Counted from the first letter of the stretch, positions 26,164 to 35,150 are shown. The stretch: DNA of 64,000 nt from Bacteroidia bacterium (GCA_030431525.1 JAUIJC010000018.1:34279-98278); one strand, 5' to 3'. Notes: generated by a model from the letters alone, not told the origin. Translations and numbers: made by a program.

Positions 26164-26865
26164 TCAGAGTTGTGGGCTATTCAAAAGCTTTGCCCAATTT
26201 CCTTTCATTGTCTGGTTTTTCAAACCTTTTTCCAAAAGCTGGAGAAATTCTTCTCTTGGAATCTCACGAGCGCCCAAACTTTCCAAATGGGAATTATGCA
26301 CTTGGCAATCAATCAGGGAAAAGCCTCTGTCCTGTAAAGTCCGCACCATGGTGATAAATCCAGCCTTGGAGGCATTGCTTTCCTTGGAGAACATTGACTC
26401 CCCAAAGAAACAGCTTCCCATGGACAACCCGTAAAGCCCACCAACAAGTTCCTCATCCCTCCAAACCTCTACACTGTGGGCAAAACCCAAGGCATGAAGC
26501 TCGCAATAAGCCTCCACCATTTCTTCGGTAATCCAAGTGCCGTCCTGTCCACGGCGGGGCATTTCACTACAAGCGGTCATCACCTCTTGAAAGGCTTGAT
26601 CAAAGGAGATGCGGAACATGCCACGGTTCAGGACGTTCCGCATGCTTTTGGAAACCTTTAATTCCTCGGGGAAAATCACACTCCTTGGGTCGGGTGACCA
26701 CCACAACAACGGCTCCCCCTCTGAAAACCAAGGAAAGATGCCTTGGCTATAGGCCAGCAATAACCTACTTGGTGACAAATCACCGCCGATGGCCAACAAC
26801 CCGTCTGGCTCACTCATTTCAACGGGAGGAAAAACCAATTGTTCGGGAAGTTGATAAATCGGCAT
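26164..26865 (-). CDS. aat: Leucyl/phenylalanyl-tRNA--protein transferase
   Basis: Transfers Leu or Phe from aminoacyl-tRNA to N-terminal Lys or Arg of proteins, marking them for ClpS-ClpAP (N-end rule). 233 residues, usual length. Motifs: FPPVEMSEPDGLLAIGGDL, AYSQGIFPWFSEGEPLLWWS, DPRSVI, GTWITEEMVEAYCELH and GLYGLSMGSCFFGESMFS. The C-terminal DCQVHNSHLESLGA is also typical. It precedes the DUF4197 gene by 19 bases, so the two may be one unit. Confidence 0.96.
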   Translation of the reverse strand: MPIYQLPEQLVFPPVEMSEPDGLLAIGGDLSPSRLLLAYSQGIFPWFSEGEPLLWWSPDPRSVIFPEELKVSKSMRNVLNRGMFRISFDQAFQEVMTACSEMPRRGQDGTWITEEMVEAYCELHALGFAHSVEVWRDEELVGGLYGLSMGSCFFGESMFSKESNASKAGFITMVRTLQDRGFSLIDCQVHNSHLESLGAREIPREEFLQLLEKGLKNQTMKGNWAKLLNSPQL

Positions 26866-26988
26866 GAGGAAGTTATAGATAGCTGGATTTTAATCATTTA
26901 TGGAACCACAAAGATACAACCACCCCACACTTTTCCCCGTTATCACGCTCCAAACGCAATTTTTTATCAAAAAATCACACCCACTTTT

Positions 26989-27018
26989 TTGCACTTTTAA
27001 ATTATGTCCTTACTTTTG
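26989..27018 (+). promoter_or_regulatory. Promoter of the tRNA-Tyr gene
   Basis: TTG (26989-26991), exactly 19 bases, then TACTTTTG (27011-27018) followed by C: a full match to the Bacteroidota consensus, ending 11 bases before the tRNA. Confidence 0.8.
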
Positions 27019-27029
27019 CATCACTATTC

Positions 27030-27112
27030 GGGGAGATTCCAGAGCGGCCAAATGGGACGGACTGTAACTCCGTTGTCTTACGACTTCGCAGGTTCGAATC
27101 CTGCTCTCCCCA
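27030..27112 (+). tRNA. tRNA-Tyr (anticodon GTA)
   Basis: An 83-nt class II tRNA with long variable arm. Acceptor stem GGGGAGA / TCTCCCC, anticodon stem-loop ACGGA-CTGTAAC-TCCGT with anticodon GTA at 27064-27066, and T-arm GGTTCGAATCC. The discriminator is A and the CCA end is not encoded. Its own promoter and terminator flank it. Confidence 0.96.
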
Positions 27113-27116
27113 CACC

Positions 27117-27148
27117 AAGCCTTTCGAAGCAATTCGGAAGGCTTTTTT
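27117..27148 (+). terminator. Terminator of tRNA-Tyr
   Basis: AAGCCTTTCGAA / TTCGGAAGGCTT with one wobble and a 4-nt loop, followed by a T-run. Confidence 0.85.
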
Positions 27149-27153
27149 GTGCC

Positions 27154-27182
27154 GTAGAGACAAGGCATTGCCTTGTCTCTAC
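27154..27182. repeat. GTAGAGACAAGGC palindrome overlapping a stop codon (family E)
   Basis: GTAGAGACAAGGC / GCCTTGTCTCTAC, 13-bp perfect arms with ATT loop. The TAG stop of the minus-strand membrane-protein gene (27181-27179) is part of the arm. Confidence 0.88.
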
Positions 27183-28645
27183 CTGCCCTTCAACAAATAC
27201 ATCGGCCGAACCTCATACGGATTCCGCCAAGAACGCACCTCCGAATAAAACACATCACCCTCCCCCATTTTTGAAATCACCTCCTGATAGACATCCTCAC
27301 GTATCCAGACATAATTCACGGAAAGCCGTTTGAGCTTGTCCCTGTTTTCTGGTCCAGCTTGATTTTTCAGCCACGTCCAATCCACACCATTGGTAATGCG
27401 CCAAAGCTTGTCCTTTTCCAAAGGATATTCGGGCAACCAAGGTAGCGCATCAACTCCCGTTTTGAAGGTAAAGTACTCAGCCAAGGCTTTGTGGGCAATC
27501 ACCAACTCCACCTTATCCACAGGACTTTTTTCACTCACCTTTTGATACAGGGCATAAGGCGGGTCATGCTTTAAAGGCTGATATGACTTCCATGAAAGAC
27601 TTGCTACAATCAGGAACAAGGCGCTCAGCCCAATGGACACAAAACAGTTCAATCGAATTGACACAAACGCAAGTGGCCACAACAAAGGAACAACCAAAAA
27701 CAGCCTGTATCCCATTCCATCAAAGGAGAATTTCCAAAGTGGAAACAGCAGGAGAAACTGCAAGGCCAACAGACAGCCCAAAACCACGTTGGGTTTTCTT
27801 AAAAACTGGATACTAATCCAAAGTAATATCAGGTGCCCTAAGATGAACTCCACCCTCCAAAACCACGACATTTTTTCAACTCCAAAGGCTTGATAAAACG
27901 TCCACGGCATCCAGTGAATTTCAGCACTTAGCATTCCCCGAAACCGCTCTAAATCATACAGGCTCAACAATCCCCGCACAAAAAAACCAGCGATAAAAAC
28001 CACAACCACCAATCCAATTCCAGCCTTTACCGCCCAATGTTTCCACGGCAATTTTGCGCTGGCCACCACCAACAGACTGATTACTCCCAAGCCAAAAGCC
28101 ATGCGGTGTCCAAAAAAGCAGAGCACCAAAAAGACAAGCGTTTCCATCCACCGTTCTTCGAACAAAAAGATTAACATCCCCACAAAGAAGACCAAGCCCA
28201 ACAGGTTTTTGGGGTATTGGGAGGCGAAATAGGTCAAGTGCGGACTGAAACAAAGAAAGGCACAAACAAGTAATATGGCACTCACGGAAGCCGTCCTTCG
28301 CCAAATAAAAATACTGGACACCAAGGTAAAGAGTCCCGCCAACAGTGCTGAACCCAACTTAAAACTCCATTCGTAATCCCCCACCAACCACTGGAGCCCA
28401 ATGAAAAATGGATAAATGAACGAACGGTCTGTGGAGTGCATTTGCCCCTCTTCGAGGAAGGACTTGACCTGAATGATATAGAAATAACTGTCCCAGCCAT
28501 TGGCAAATGCCGTCTGCGAAAAAGCCTGTAATCGGAGTAGAAAGGACAGCACAGACAAGCCCACAATGCCTGCAACAAACAAAAGCCTTGATGGGCGCTT
28601 CTCCCACCAAGGCTGATTTATGCTATGACTCAAATTCACGTCCAT
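27179..28645 (-). CDS. Polytopic membrane protein, GT-C glycosyltransferase-like
   Basis: A 488-residue protein with about 11-12 membrane helices, then a soluble C-terminal part of about 130 residues. The first loop reads ANGWDSYFYIIQVKSFLEEG followed by HSTDRSFIYPFF, a pattern like the acidic first loop of GT-C lipid-linked sugar transferases. This family call is inference; no donor or acceptor can be named. The ATG at 28645 overlaps the stop of the VanX-like gene by one base (TGATG), so the two are translationally coupled. A role at the cell envelope with that lipoprotein is likely. Confidence 0.7.
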   Translation of the reverse strand: MDVNLSHSINQPWWEKRPSRLLFVAGIVGLSVLSFLLRLQAFSQTAFANGWDSYFYIIQVKSFLEEGQMHSTDRSFIYPFFIGLQWLVGDYEWSFKLGSALLAGLFTLVSSIFIWRRTASVSAILLVCAFLCFSPHLTYFASQYPKNLLGLVFFVGMLIFLFEERWMETLVFLVLCFFGHRMAFGLGVISLLVVASAKLPWKHWAVKAGIGLVVVVFIAGFFVRGLLSLYDLERFRGMLSAEIHWMPWTFYQAFGVEKMSWFWRVEFILGHLILLWISIQFLRKPNVVLGCLLALQFLLLFPLWKFSFDGMGYRLFLVVPLLWPLAFVSIRLNCFVSIGLSALFLIVASLSWKSYQPLKHDPPYALYQKVSEKSPVDKVELVIAHKALAEYFTFKTGVDALPWLPEYPLEKDKLWRITNGVDWTWLKNQAGPENRDKLKRLSVNYVWIREDVYQEVISKMGEGDVFYSEVRSWRNPYEVRPMYLLKGR

Positions 28646-30687
28646 CAATCACACACGGAAATATCCAACGGCTCCCAATCCTCCGAGCCCACATAGGAAT
28701 AATGCCACCACTCGGTTTCCAAGGCCTTGAAACCAGCTTCTTCCATGGCTGTGCGCAACAGTTTCCGATTCGCCTTTACCTCATCCGAAAGATTCGCATA
28801 AGAATGATGCGCCTCCTCGCCAAAATGGTCGAATGGCGTTCCCATGTATAACTCAACGCCTGTTCTTGCATTCACTAAAGTTATGTCCACAGCACCTCCA
28901 CGATTATGGGAAGAAGCTTTCCCTGCTGGATTGGCCACATAGCGTGGGTCCGAGTTGATTTTCCACATGGCACGTTGAACGCTGAGCGGGCGGTAGCAGT
29001 CAAAAAACTTAATGGCATAGCCTTTTTCCTTTAAAGCGTCCATTGCGATTTTAAGACCATCCTTCACCTCCATCCTCACCACGCAAGAGGCACACGGATA
29101 AACCGCCTCCCCCAAGAAATTATCCTTTGTCGCATACTTTACATCAAGGTGAATTGGCGTAAAATACCCTAATCGTTCCAAGCCCCGACCCGACAATCCA
29201 TAGACAATGCGTTTCAAAAATTGCTTACCCCGCAATTCATTTTTTGTGATGGTCAGCTCATCCTTGAAAATCTGTACCGCCTTATTTGAGCTTGTCCCTT
29301 TGTACAATTCTGACAGTTCATTCAGACGCACCAACTTCCCAAACACCTTTACAACAACCTCCTGCTCCGTTTCCTTCAGCACTGTCCAACTTCCATCAGC
29401 CACGACATTCATCCGCTCAGTCTTGCCCTCACCATAAGTCAATTCCTTGGCATAGTAAACAAAGGTGTTGTTCGGACGAAGTACAATAGATGTTTCCTCA
29501 AAATAATCGCCAATTTCATCCTGTGCCTTATTGACCAAAGGCTTGCCCAACAGCTTACCCAAAAGGCCATTTTCAAATTGCTTTCTATTTTTCGCTACCA
29601 ACTCCTCGTCATGGACTGGCAACTTAAACACGCCCTCATCATTGATAAACGACAACTCACTGATGACCAAATCTTGATACTTTTCCCCTTCAAAGACCTC
29701 TTCCACTTTGAAATCAAAAGATGTTGCAGACAGCGGTGAACCCAGCTCAACTTCAACAGGCTCAAATTGGTCAGCCACAGAATAACGTTGCATTTCCCCG
29801 CCCGTTGGGCCAAACAAAAAGGACTTCACTCGGGCATTCGCCTTGAAATGTTCTTGGCTTCGCTGATAACCATTCCACAACTTCAGCTTGCGAATGGTCT
29901 GCTTATTCTTGAAAACAAATTTCAAAGACTCACCAATACCATTGCCCTTGGCGCCCTCTGCATAGGCAAACTCACGTCGGTTGTCAAAAAGACGGTTAGG
30001 GGAATAAACATCCTCAGGCTCAAGCACAGAACTGGCGGATACCTCACCTTCCACCACTTTGGGGAAAATCAACTCATAAGCCTGACCTTGGCGATTGGTC
30101 AATTCCACCTCTGCCAAAACCACATTACTATTCGGGTCAAAATTCTCCTGAGAACCCAGTACATCTTCCATTGGAATGGATGAGGAGGCCAAGGTTTTAA
30201 TGTCATCCATTTTCAGAAAAAGGGTCTTCACTTCCTTTCCTACAGCCACCTTTCCATTCTCGACATACAAATTAACAGGCGCTCCCCCATCGAGGAAACA
30301 GGCAATCATCCTCAAGGCGTTCTCCTTTGGGTTATCCACAAAAACCTTGATTTCACCTATGAAAACCTTTTCAGGGAAAGCCAACATGATTCCTTCCTGA
30401 CTTCCAGTTCCCATCGGCGTTTCCCAAGCCGTGCTCACATCGCCATCAAAAGCCTTTTCAAATCCATATTGACTGTAAGGGGAACGAGTGGCCGAAGCAT
30501 AAACCGCCTCCACCTGAATCTGGTAAGAAGAAGGTGTCTCCACATCCTCCATTAGCTTGGGTTCATCTGCTGTTACAGTATCGATAAATTCCTGAGCATC
30601 CTGCTGGGAGGCATCTCCACCTTCTTGACAGCCGAAGAAAAGACTGAGGACAAGGGCAAAAAGAAAAGAGGATAAAAGCTGTTTCAT
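28645..30687 (-). CDS. Lipoprotein with discoidin-like modules fused to a VanX-type D-Ala-D-Ala dipeptidase
   Basis: A 680-residue predicted lipoprotein (leader ending LFFGCQ). Residues about 50-190 and 215-345 look like two beta-sandwich discoidin-like glycan-binding modules (YGFEKAFDGDVSTAWETP and YSPNRLFDNRREFAYAEG are the classic start of such folds). A middle region (about 370-500) is unassigned. The C-terminal 180 residues are an M15D/VanX-like domain: SSHNRGGAVDITL (SxHxxGxAxD, near residue 592) and ETEWWHYSY (ExxWWH, near 659) give the zinc ligands and catalytic Glu. It should cleave D-Ala-D-Ala-type dipeptides in the periplasm. The fusion is much longer than ordinary VanX (about 200 aa). 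Confidence 0.85.
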   Translation of the reverse strand: MKQLLSSFLFALVLSLFFGCQEGGDASQQDAQEFIDTVTADEPKLMEDVETPSSYQIQVEAVYASATRSPYSQYGFEKAFDGDVSTAWETPMGTGSQEGIMLAFPEKVFIGEIKVFVDNPKENALRMIACFLDGGAPVNLYVENGKVAVGKEVKTLFLKMDDIKTLASSSIPMEDVLGSQENFDPNSNVVLAEVELTNRQGQAYELIFPKVVEGEVSASSVLEPEDVYSPNRLFDNRREFAYAEGAKGNGIGESLKFVFKNKQTIRKLKLWNGYQRSQEHFKANARVKSFLFGPTGGEMQRYSVADQFEPVEVELGSPLSATSFDFKVEEVFEGEKYQDLVISELSFINDEGVFKLPVHDEELVAKNRKQFENGLLGKLLGKPLVNKAQDEIGDYFEETSIVLRPNNTFVYYAKELTYGEGKTERMNVVADGSWTVLKETEQEVVVKVFGKLVRLNELSELYKGTSSNKAVQIFKDELTITKNELRGKQFLKRIVYGLSGRGLERLGYFTPIHLDVKYATKDNFLGEAVYPCASCVVRMEVKDGLKIAMDALKEKGYAIKFFDCYRPLSVQRAMWKINSDPRYVANPAGKASSHNRGGAVDITLVNARTGVELYMGTPFDHFGEEAHHSYANLSDEVKANRKLLRTAMEEAGFKALETEWWHYSYVGSEDWEPLDISVCD

Positions 30688-30749
30688 ATTGACTTAGAGT
30701 TGAATCGACACGAAAATAAGGCGTTTTTTACAACATAATCCTCGAAAAC

Positions 30750-31562
30750 ATGCAAGCCACCGTCGAACAACCCAAACAGCGAAGTCCACTAAGAAAGCGC
30801 CTCGGCAAAACGTATTTCTGCTGGAAACGCCGTTTTGAATGGCTGTTCTCTGACAAAACATGGGCGAAGGTTCGACAGAAAAATGGCTTTGAAAATTCCG
30901 TAAAATCCCACCGTTCGCTGATTTTGCGTCAGCTCAAGGACGTGGACATGTACCTGCAACACAACAAGCGGACAAACCTTGAACTGGCGTCAAAAGAAAT
31001 CAACGGCTTGGTGATTCGACCGAATGAAACCTTCTCATTTTGGAAACTGGTGGGCGAACCAACTGCCAAACGGGGCTTCAAGGAAGGACTAGTCTTGGAC
31101 AACGGAAAAATCGCCACGGGCATTGGTGGCGGACTCTGCCAAATGGGTAACCTCCTGCATTGGATGTTCCTTCACTCCCCACTGACCATCACCGAACGCT
31201 ATCGCCACGGCTTTGACGTCTTTCCAGATGTCAGCCGAAAAATCCCCTTCGGAAGTGGTGCCACGCTCTCCTACAACTACATCGACCTCCAAGCCAAGAA
31301 CGAGACGGAACACAGTTTCCACCTCAAACTCTGGCTGGACGAGAAGTACCTCCACGGAGAAATCACAACTGATGCGGAACTGAATGAACGTTATGAAGTA
31401 GAGGAATTAGACCACCTTTTCCGCCACGAACCTTGGGGAGGCTACACCCGCCACAACCGCATCATCAAACGAACAAACGACCTAAAAGGGAATATCCTTG
31501 ATGAAAAAATCGCCGTGGAAAACCACGCTATCATGATGTACTGCCCTTTTATCGAATCCTGA
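30750..31562 (+). CDS. VanW family protein
   Basis: A 270-residue VanW-like protein. The family core is visible in LVIRPNETFSFWKLVGEPT, FKEGLVLDNGKIATGIGGGLCQMGNLLHWM and HGFDVFPDVSRKIPFGSGATLSYNY. VanW genes accompany some glycopeptide-resistance clusters but their biochemical role is unknown. No signal peptide is seen; the first 40 residues are very basic. It is divergent from the VanX-like gene across a 62-base gap and is followed 6 bases later by the DKNYY gene, so those two are probably co-transcribed. Confidence 0.9.
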   Translation: MQATVEQPKQRSPLRKRLGKTYFCWKRRFEWLFSDKTWAKVRQKNGFENSVKSHRSLILRQLKDVDMYLQHNKRTNLELASKEINGLVIRPNETFSFWKLVGEPTAKRGFKEGLVLDNGKIATGIGGGLCQMGNLLHWMFLHSPLTITERYRHGFDVFPDVSRKIPFGSGATLSYNYIDLQAKNETEHSFHLKLWLDEKYLHGEITTDAELNERYEVEELDHLFRHEPWGGYTRHNRIIKRTNDLKGNILDEKIAVENHAIMMYCPFIES

Positions 31563-31568
31563 TTTTTT

Positions 31569-33617
31569 ATGTATTACTTCACCAAATCAAGCTCCGAATA
31601 CCGACTCATTAACGACGAAGTAACCACCCACCTTGTTTATGTCCGAAATGAAGTGGAGCCCGACCTTACTCCACCATTGGAAGTCACCATCACCACGGAC
31701 GCCACCATTTTTTATTCGGAGGACGAATACTTTATTGACGAGGAAAATGCCGTTCAATCCAAGAGCTATCAAACAGCACCTTCTGGTGGAATAAAAGCGA
31801 TCCTGAACAGAGATCAGGACGGCCCATGGTTTTTAGAGATTGATGGAAAACGTGTGGATATCCGTTTGGAGCACCTCGATTTTCACCACGAATATGATTG
31901 GCAGACGGGCTTCAAACTTGAAGGCGATACCATCAGCTATTATGACAGGCCTCTGAAAAACGTGGACGTCAAAACGTTTAGGGTGCTGAACTGCAATTAT
32001 TCGCTGGACAAAAACCACGTGTACTGCGGAGACAGACCGATTTCCGAGGCGGATGTGGAAACCTTCGAAGCGTGGAATCATGGCTTGGCAAGAGACAAAA
32101 ACCACGTTTACCACTTCTCCAAGGCGTTGTTGGACATGAATCCTGCACATTTGCAATTGATTGGCAACAGTCCTGAAACCAGCTATTTCAGAGATGACAA
32201 ACAGGTCATGAATGGCGAGAACGTGGTTCTGGAGGCCGACTTGGAGAGCTTTCGGGAATTAGACCATCCGTTTGCCATCGACAAAAACCACGTCTATCGC
32301 TTTGGTCAACGGCTGGAAAACGTGGACGTAAAGACTTTTGAAATCATCAGCGACGACCACTTCAAGGACAAAGATTTCGTCTATTGGAACGGCAGTGATG
32401 GCAAGGCCATTTGTCCCAACGATGGGAGTTTTGAGGAGCTGGGCCACGGCTATTTCAAGACAAACGGTGGAGTCTATTACTTCTATGAGAACCAGAAAAT
32501 CAGCGAGGACAGCAAAGGTTTCACCATGCTGGAAAACGGTTGGGCAAAAGACAGCTCGGGGCTATTTTTCCAAGGGGAGAAAATGTTCACGGGGAAAGTC
32601 GATGAAATTAGCATCCTGAACCAAGCTTACGCCATTATCAACGGCAGGGCTTTCTACCGCTTTGAGGAAATGGAAGGTGTGGACACCGCTAATTTCGAAG
32701 TTTGGGACTTTGAATTCGCCCACGACAAACAACGCCTCTATTACATGGGCGAAGCCATTGAAAACAGCTTCCCAGCTTCCTTTGAGCAATTGGACGAATA
32801 CATTTTCAAGGATGAACGGAACGTCTATATCGTGGACAGGCATTACGGACATCTACTTCACGCCCCGAACCTTGATGGTGCTTCCGTTGAACTAATAGAG
32901 CGGTATTATTTCAAGACCAAGGACGCCGTCTATTTTTATGAGGCACAAATTCCAGAGGCCGAACCCGCTACTTTTGAAATCTTGGAAGGCGCTTATTCCA
33001 AGGACAAAAACGCAGTGTATTACAGCAATCAAAAACTGGAAGGGCTTGACCCAAAAACCACAAGAGCCCTTTCCTATCAGTTCATTTGCGACGAAGAACA
33101 CGCCTTCCACTACGACACCCAAATCGATTTGGTGGGAAAAGATTGCCAATTGATTGAGGAAAACGGGGATTACATCAAGGACAAAAAGCGTGTTTTCTAC
33201 GAGGGGGAATTGGTTCCAGACGCCGACCCCGCCACCTTTGAAATCTTGGAGGGCAACTTTCAGCGCGACAAAGACCACCTTTTTTATGGCCCCCAAAAAC
33301 TGGACATCGACCCCAAAACGGCCATCCATATTGGAGAGCCTTACATCATCGGGCAATCCAAAGTGTATTTCAACCACACCACCATTGAAGGCGCGGATGT
33401 CAATAGTTTTGAGATTTTGGATTACGGATTTGCCAAAGACAAAAACCACGTCTATTGGTACCGCAAACCACAAGAAGGAATTGACCCTGCCAGCTTTGAG
33501 GTGAAAGGCTATTCCTACTCACAGGACAAGGATAACATTTACACGATTGAGAATGGGGAATTGGTGATTGAGCGGAAGCGGGAGGTTAGGGATTCAGAAG
33601 ATGACTCACAACATTGA
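31569..33617 (+). CDS. Large DKNYY-repeat protein
   Basis: A 682-residue protein made almost wholly of DKNYY-family repeats of roughly 35-45 residues, each ending in a DKNHVYYxxxxxxxxDxxTFExL-like motif. At least twelve units are visible, for example LDKNHVYCGDRPI, RDKNHVYHFSKAL, IDKNHVYRFGQRL and AKDKNHVYWYRKP. There is no signal peptide or membrane segment. DKNYY proteins are widespread but uncharacterised; some occur beside toxin genes. It follows VanW by 6 bases. Short stretches of near-identical DNA between units, and with the fragment at 33961, indicate active repeat recombination. Confidence 0.88.
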   Translation: MYYFTKSSSEYRLINDEVTTHLVYVRNEVEPDLTPPLEVTITTDATIFYSEDEYFIDEENAVQSKSYQTAPSGGIKAILNRDQDGPWFLEIDGKRVDIRLEHLDFHHEYDWQTGFKLEGDTISYYDRPLKNVDVKTFRVLNCNYSLDKNHVYCGDRPISEADVETFEAWNHGLARDKNHVYHFSKALLDMNPAHLQLIGNSPETSYFRDDKQVMNGENVVLEADLESFRELDHPFAIDKNHVYRFGQRLENVDVKTFEIISDDHFKDKDFVYWNGSDGKAICPNDGSFEELGHGYFKTNGGVYYFYENQKISEDSKGFTMLENGWAKDSSGLFFQGEKMFTGKVDEISILNQAYAIINGRAFYRFEEMEGVDTANFEVWDFEFAHDKQRLYYMGEAIENSFPASFEQLDEYIFKDERNVYIVDRHYGHLLHAPNLDGASVELIERYYFKTKDAVYFYEAQIPEAEPATFEILEGAYSKDKNAVYYSNQKLEGLDPKTTRALSYQFICDEEHAFHYDTQIDLVGKDCQLIEENGDYIKDKKRVFYEGELVPDADPATFEILEGNFQRDKDHLFYGPQKLDIDPKTAIHIGEPYIIGQSKVYFNHTTIEGADVNSFEILDYGFAKDKNHVYWYRKPQEGIDPASFEVKGYSYSQDKDNIYTIENGELVIERKREVRDSEDDSQH

Positions 33618-33621
33618 AAAG

Positions 33622-33957
33622 ATGAACATCAGCATCCCAACCCTTGAGGAAATCAAGGAATTACATATCTGGACACCACCACAACCAAGTAGTTTGGTCA
33701 TCGGGATAGTCAATCATCAAAACCAAAAAATTGAAATTGACTTTATGCCCAGCCCCGAAGACGCCATGACTGATTTTGAAAAGGACGTGATGCGCCCTCG
33801 ACATATTTTCATCAATGGCATACAAATAGACCCAACTTCTGAGCAAGTGCACAGCATCATCAAGCTATTGCGCCTTCTGATTGACGAGCGAAGGCTTGGT
33901 CATCCTGAAGGGTTTGAAGTGTTGACAGCCAAAGAAATGATTGAATATTTTGGCTGA
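33622..33957 (+). CDS. Small hypothetical protein between DKNYY copies
   Basis: A 112-residue soluble protein starting MNISIPTLEEIKELHIW; an in-frame ATG at 33601 would overlap the DKNYY gene by 17 bases. It has a beta-rich first half (SLVIGIVNHQNQKIEIDFM) and a helical end (SIIKLLRLLIDERRL, LTAKEMIEYFG). I do not recognise a family. Its position directly between a complete and a broken DKNYY reading frame suggests a small cargo gene of that locus, possibly an immunity-type protein; that is inference. Confidence 0.6.
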   Translation: MNISIPTLEEIKELHIWTPPQPSSLVIGIVNHQNQKIEIDFMPSPEDAMTDFEKDVMRPRHIFINGIQIDPTSEQVHSIIKLLRLLIDERRLGHPEGFEVLTAKEMIEYFG

Positions 33958-33960
33958 TGA

Positions 33961-34107
33961 TTAACGAAAGATAAGTTAGTTCCAGACACTGACCCCGCCA
34001 CCTTTGAAATCTTGGAGGGCAACTTCCAACGTGACAAGGACAATGTTTACACTTTTGAGAACGGGAAGTTGGTGATTGAGCGGAAGCGGGAGAAAAATAT
34101 TAAATGA
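33961..34107 (+). pseudogene. Remnant of a second DKNYY gene (C-terminal end only)
   Basis: From 33976 the frame reads LVPDTDPATFEILEGNFQ, then RDKDNVYTFENGKL and VIERKREKNIK before TGA. This joins two segments that are apart in the 682-residue gene (near 33208-33270 and 33540-33594), with almost identical DNA. There is an in-frame stop at 33958 and no start codon, so it is a leftover tail of a paralogue. Confidence 0.8.
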
Positions 34108-34113
34108 GTGACC

Positions 34114-34560
34114 TCATCTAAACTTGATCAACTTAATGACCTTATTTTCATATCCAGTTCTCCATTCAATGCTGGAGAACTGGATATTCAGGGTAGGAAT
34201 CTTCAACACAAAGTTTTTGTGATACCACGAAAACCAATCTTCTTCGTTCTCCCCCTTCCTAATTTCTACATCCAACAAAAGACTGTCTGAATAGACATGA
34301 ACATGGATGAGCCTATTTTCATTTTTATTCACCAAACTTAACCCAATGAGTTCCTTGGCTTGAGTTTTATACCTAATGATTTCAAAAAAGCGCTCTCGTT
34401 CATTTACTCCCAATTGAACCCAATCAAATGCATTCCCTTTATCAAGAAGTGAATAGGTTACTTCCCACGGAGTGTCTTTAATGGATTCCAATAAGTCAAA
34501 TACAGTAAAATCTCCCTGATCAAGATTTTTATACAAAAAAATTTCATTTGAGTAACTCAT
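34114..34560 (-). CDS. Hypothetical protein (148 aa)
   Basis: A soluble acidic protein of 148 residues from the ATG at 34560 (MSYSNEIFLYKN). It has alternating strands and helices, an aromatic-rich C-terminal part (EEDWFSWYHKNFVLKIP, IEWRTGYENK), no signal peptide and no known motif. It is noticeably A+T-rich compared with neighbours. It follows the next minus-strand gene by 29 bases. Size, acidity and location beside DKNYY modules resemble immunity-type proteins, but I cannot assign a family. Confidence 0.6.
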   Translation of the reverse strand: MSYSNEIFLYKNLDQGDFTVFDLLESIKDTPWEVTYSLLDKGNAFDWVQLGVNERERFFEIIRYKTQAKELIGLSLVNKNENRLIHVHVYSDSLLLDVEIRKGENEEDWFSWYHKNFVLKIPTLNIQFSSIEWRTGYENKVIKLIKFR

Positions 34561-34589
34561 TACCCAGCTCTTTTTAGAAAAAACAACCC

Positions 34590-35087
34590 TTAACTCACCC
34601 CATCCCACCCTACTTCCAAGGGCTTCAAATCCACTGTTCCCTTATCAACTTTCTCCAACAGCTTTTCACAGGCCAATCGAAGGTCAGCGGAAAAATCCTC
34701 AGCAACCAACACCAGTCGCCCATCCTTTTGAGAAAGATGGGTCATTCCTCGTTCTTCGGCTTGTTCTTGGCTTACGAGATAAAGCCTACCGCTCGGCAAA
34801 AAGAGGTGAGACATATTGCAACGGAAATGAAAATACAGCCAATCATCAATATTGGCCTTGCGATATGGATGAGAGAATAGCGCCTTAATCGCTCGCCCAA
34901 AACGCTTCTTGGATTGCCCTTTCGCCCTCAAGGGCTTGTTGTCCAAAAACCCGCCCATGGCCTCAATAATTTGGGCAATCAATACAAAGGAGTAATACTG
35001 AAAACCACTGGCCTGCATCCGCTCCACTTCCTCCACAAAATACTTTTGAATAAACTGCTTGTGGTCAAAAGCCTTGTTCTCCATCAT
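34590..35087 (-). CDS. Hypothetical protein (165 aa)
   Basis: A 165-residue helical protein with a long N-terminal helix (HKQFIQKYFVEEVERMQASG), a conserved-looking middle (FLDNKPLRAKGQSKKRFGRAIKALF, then DDWLYFHFRCNMSHLFLPS) and an acidic C-terminus. No signal peptide, no membrane helix. I do not recognise a family. Two ATG codons, at 35087 and 35084, are possible starts. It is the upstream gene of a two-gene minus-strand unit with the 148-residue protein. Confidence 0.65.
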   Translation of the reverse strand: MMENKAFDHKQFIQKYFVEEVERMQASGFQYYSFVLIAQIIEAMGGFLDNKPLRAKGQSKKRFGRAIKALFSHPYRKANIDDWLYFHFRCNMSHLFLPSGRLYLVSQEQAEERGMTHLSQKDGRLVLVAEDFSADLRLACEKLLEKVDKGTVDLKPLEVGWDGVS

Positions 35088-35150
35088 ATTTTAATAACTT
35101 TGATTTTTACACCTAAGGAAAATGCTCCTCATAAAGGGCCAATCCTTGAA

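Noticed and set aside
28645..31562. Vancomycin-resistance gene cluster
   Set aside because: No VanA/B-type ligase or VanH is present, and the VanX-like domain is in a large lipoprotein; resistance is not supported.
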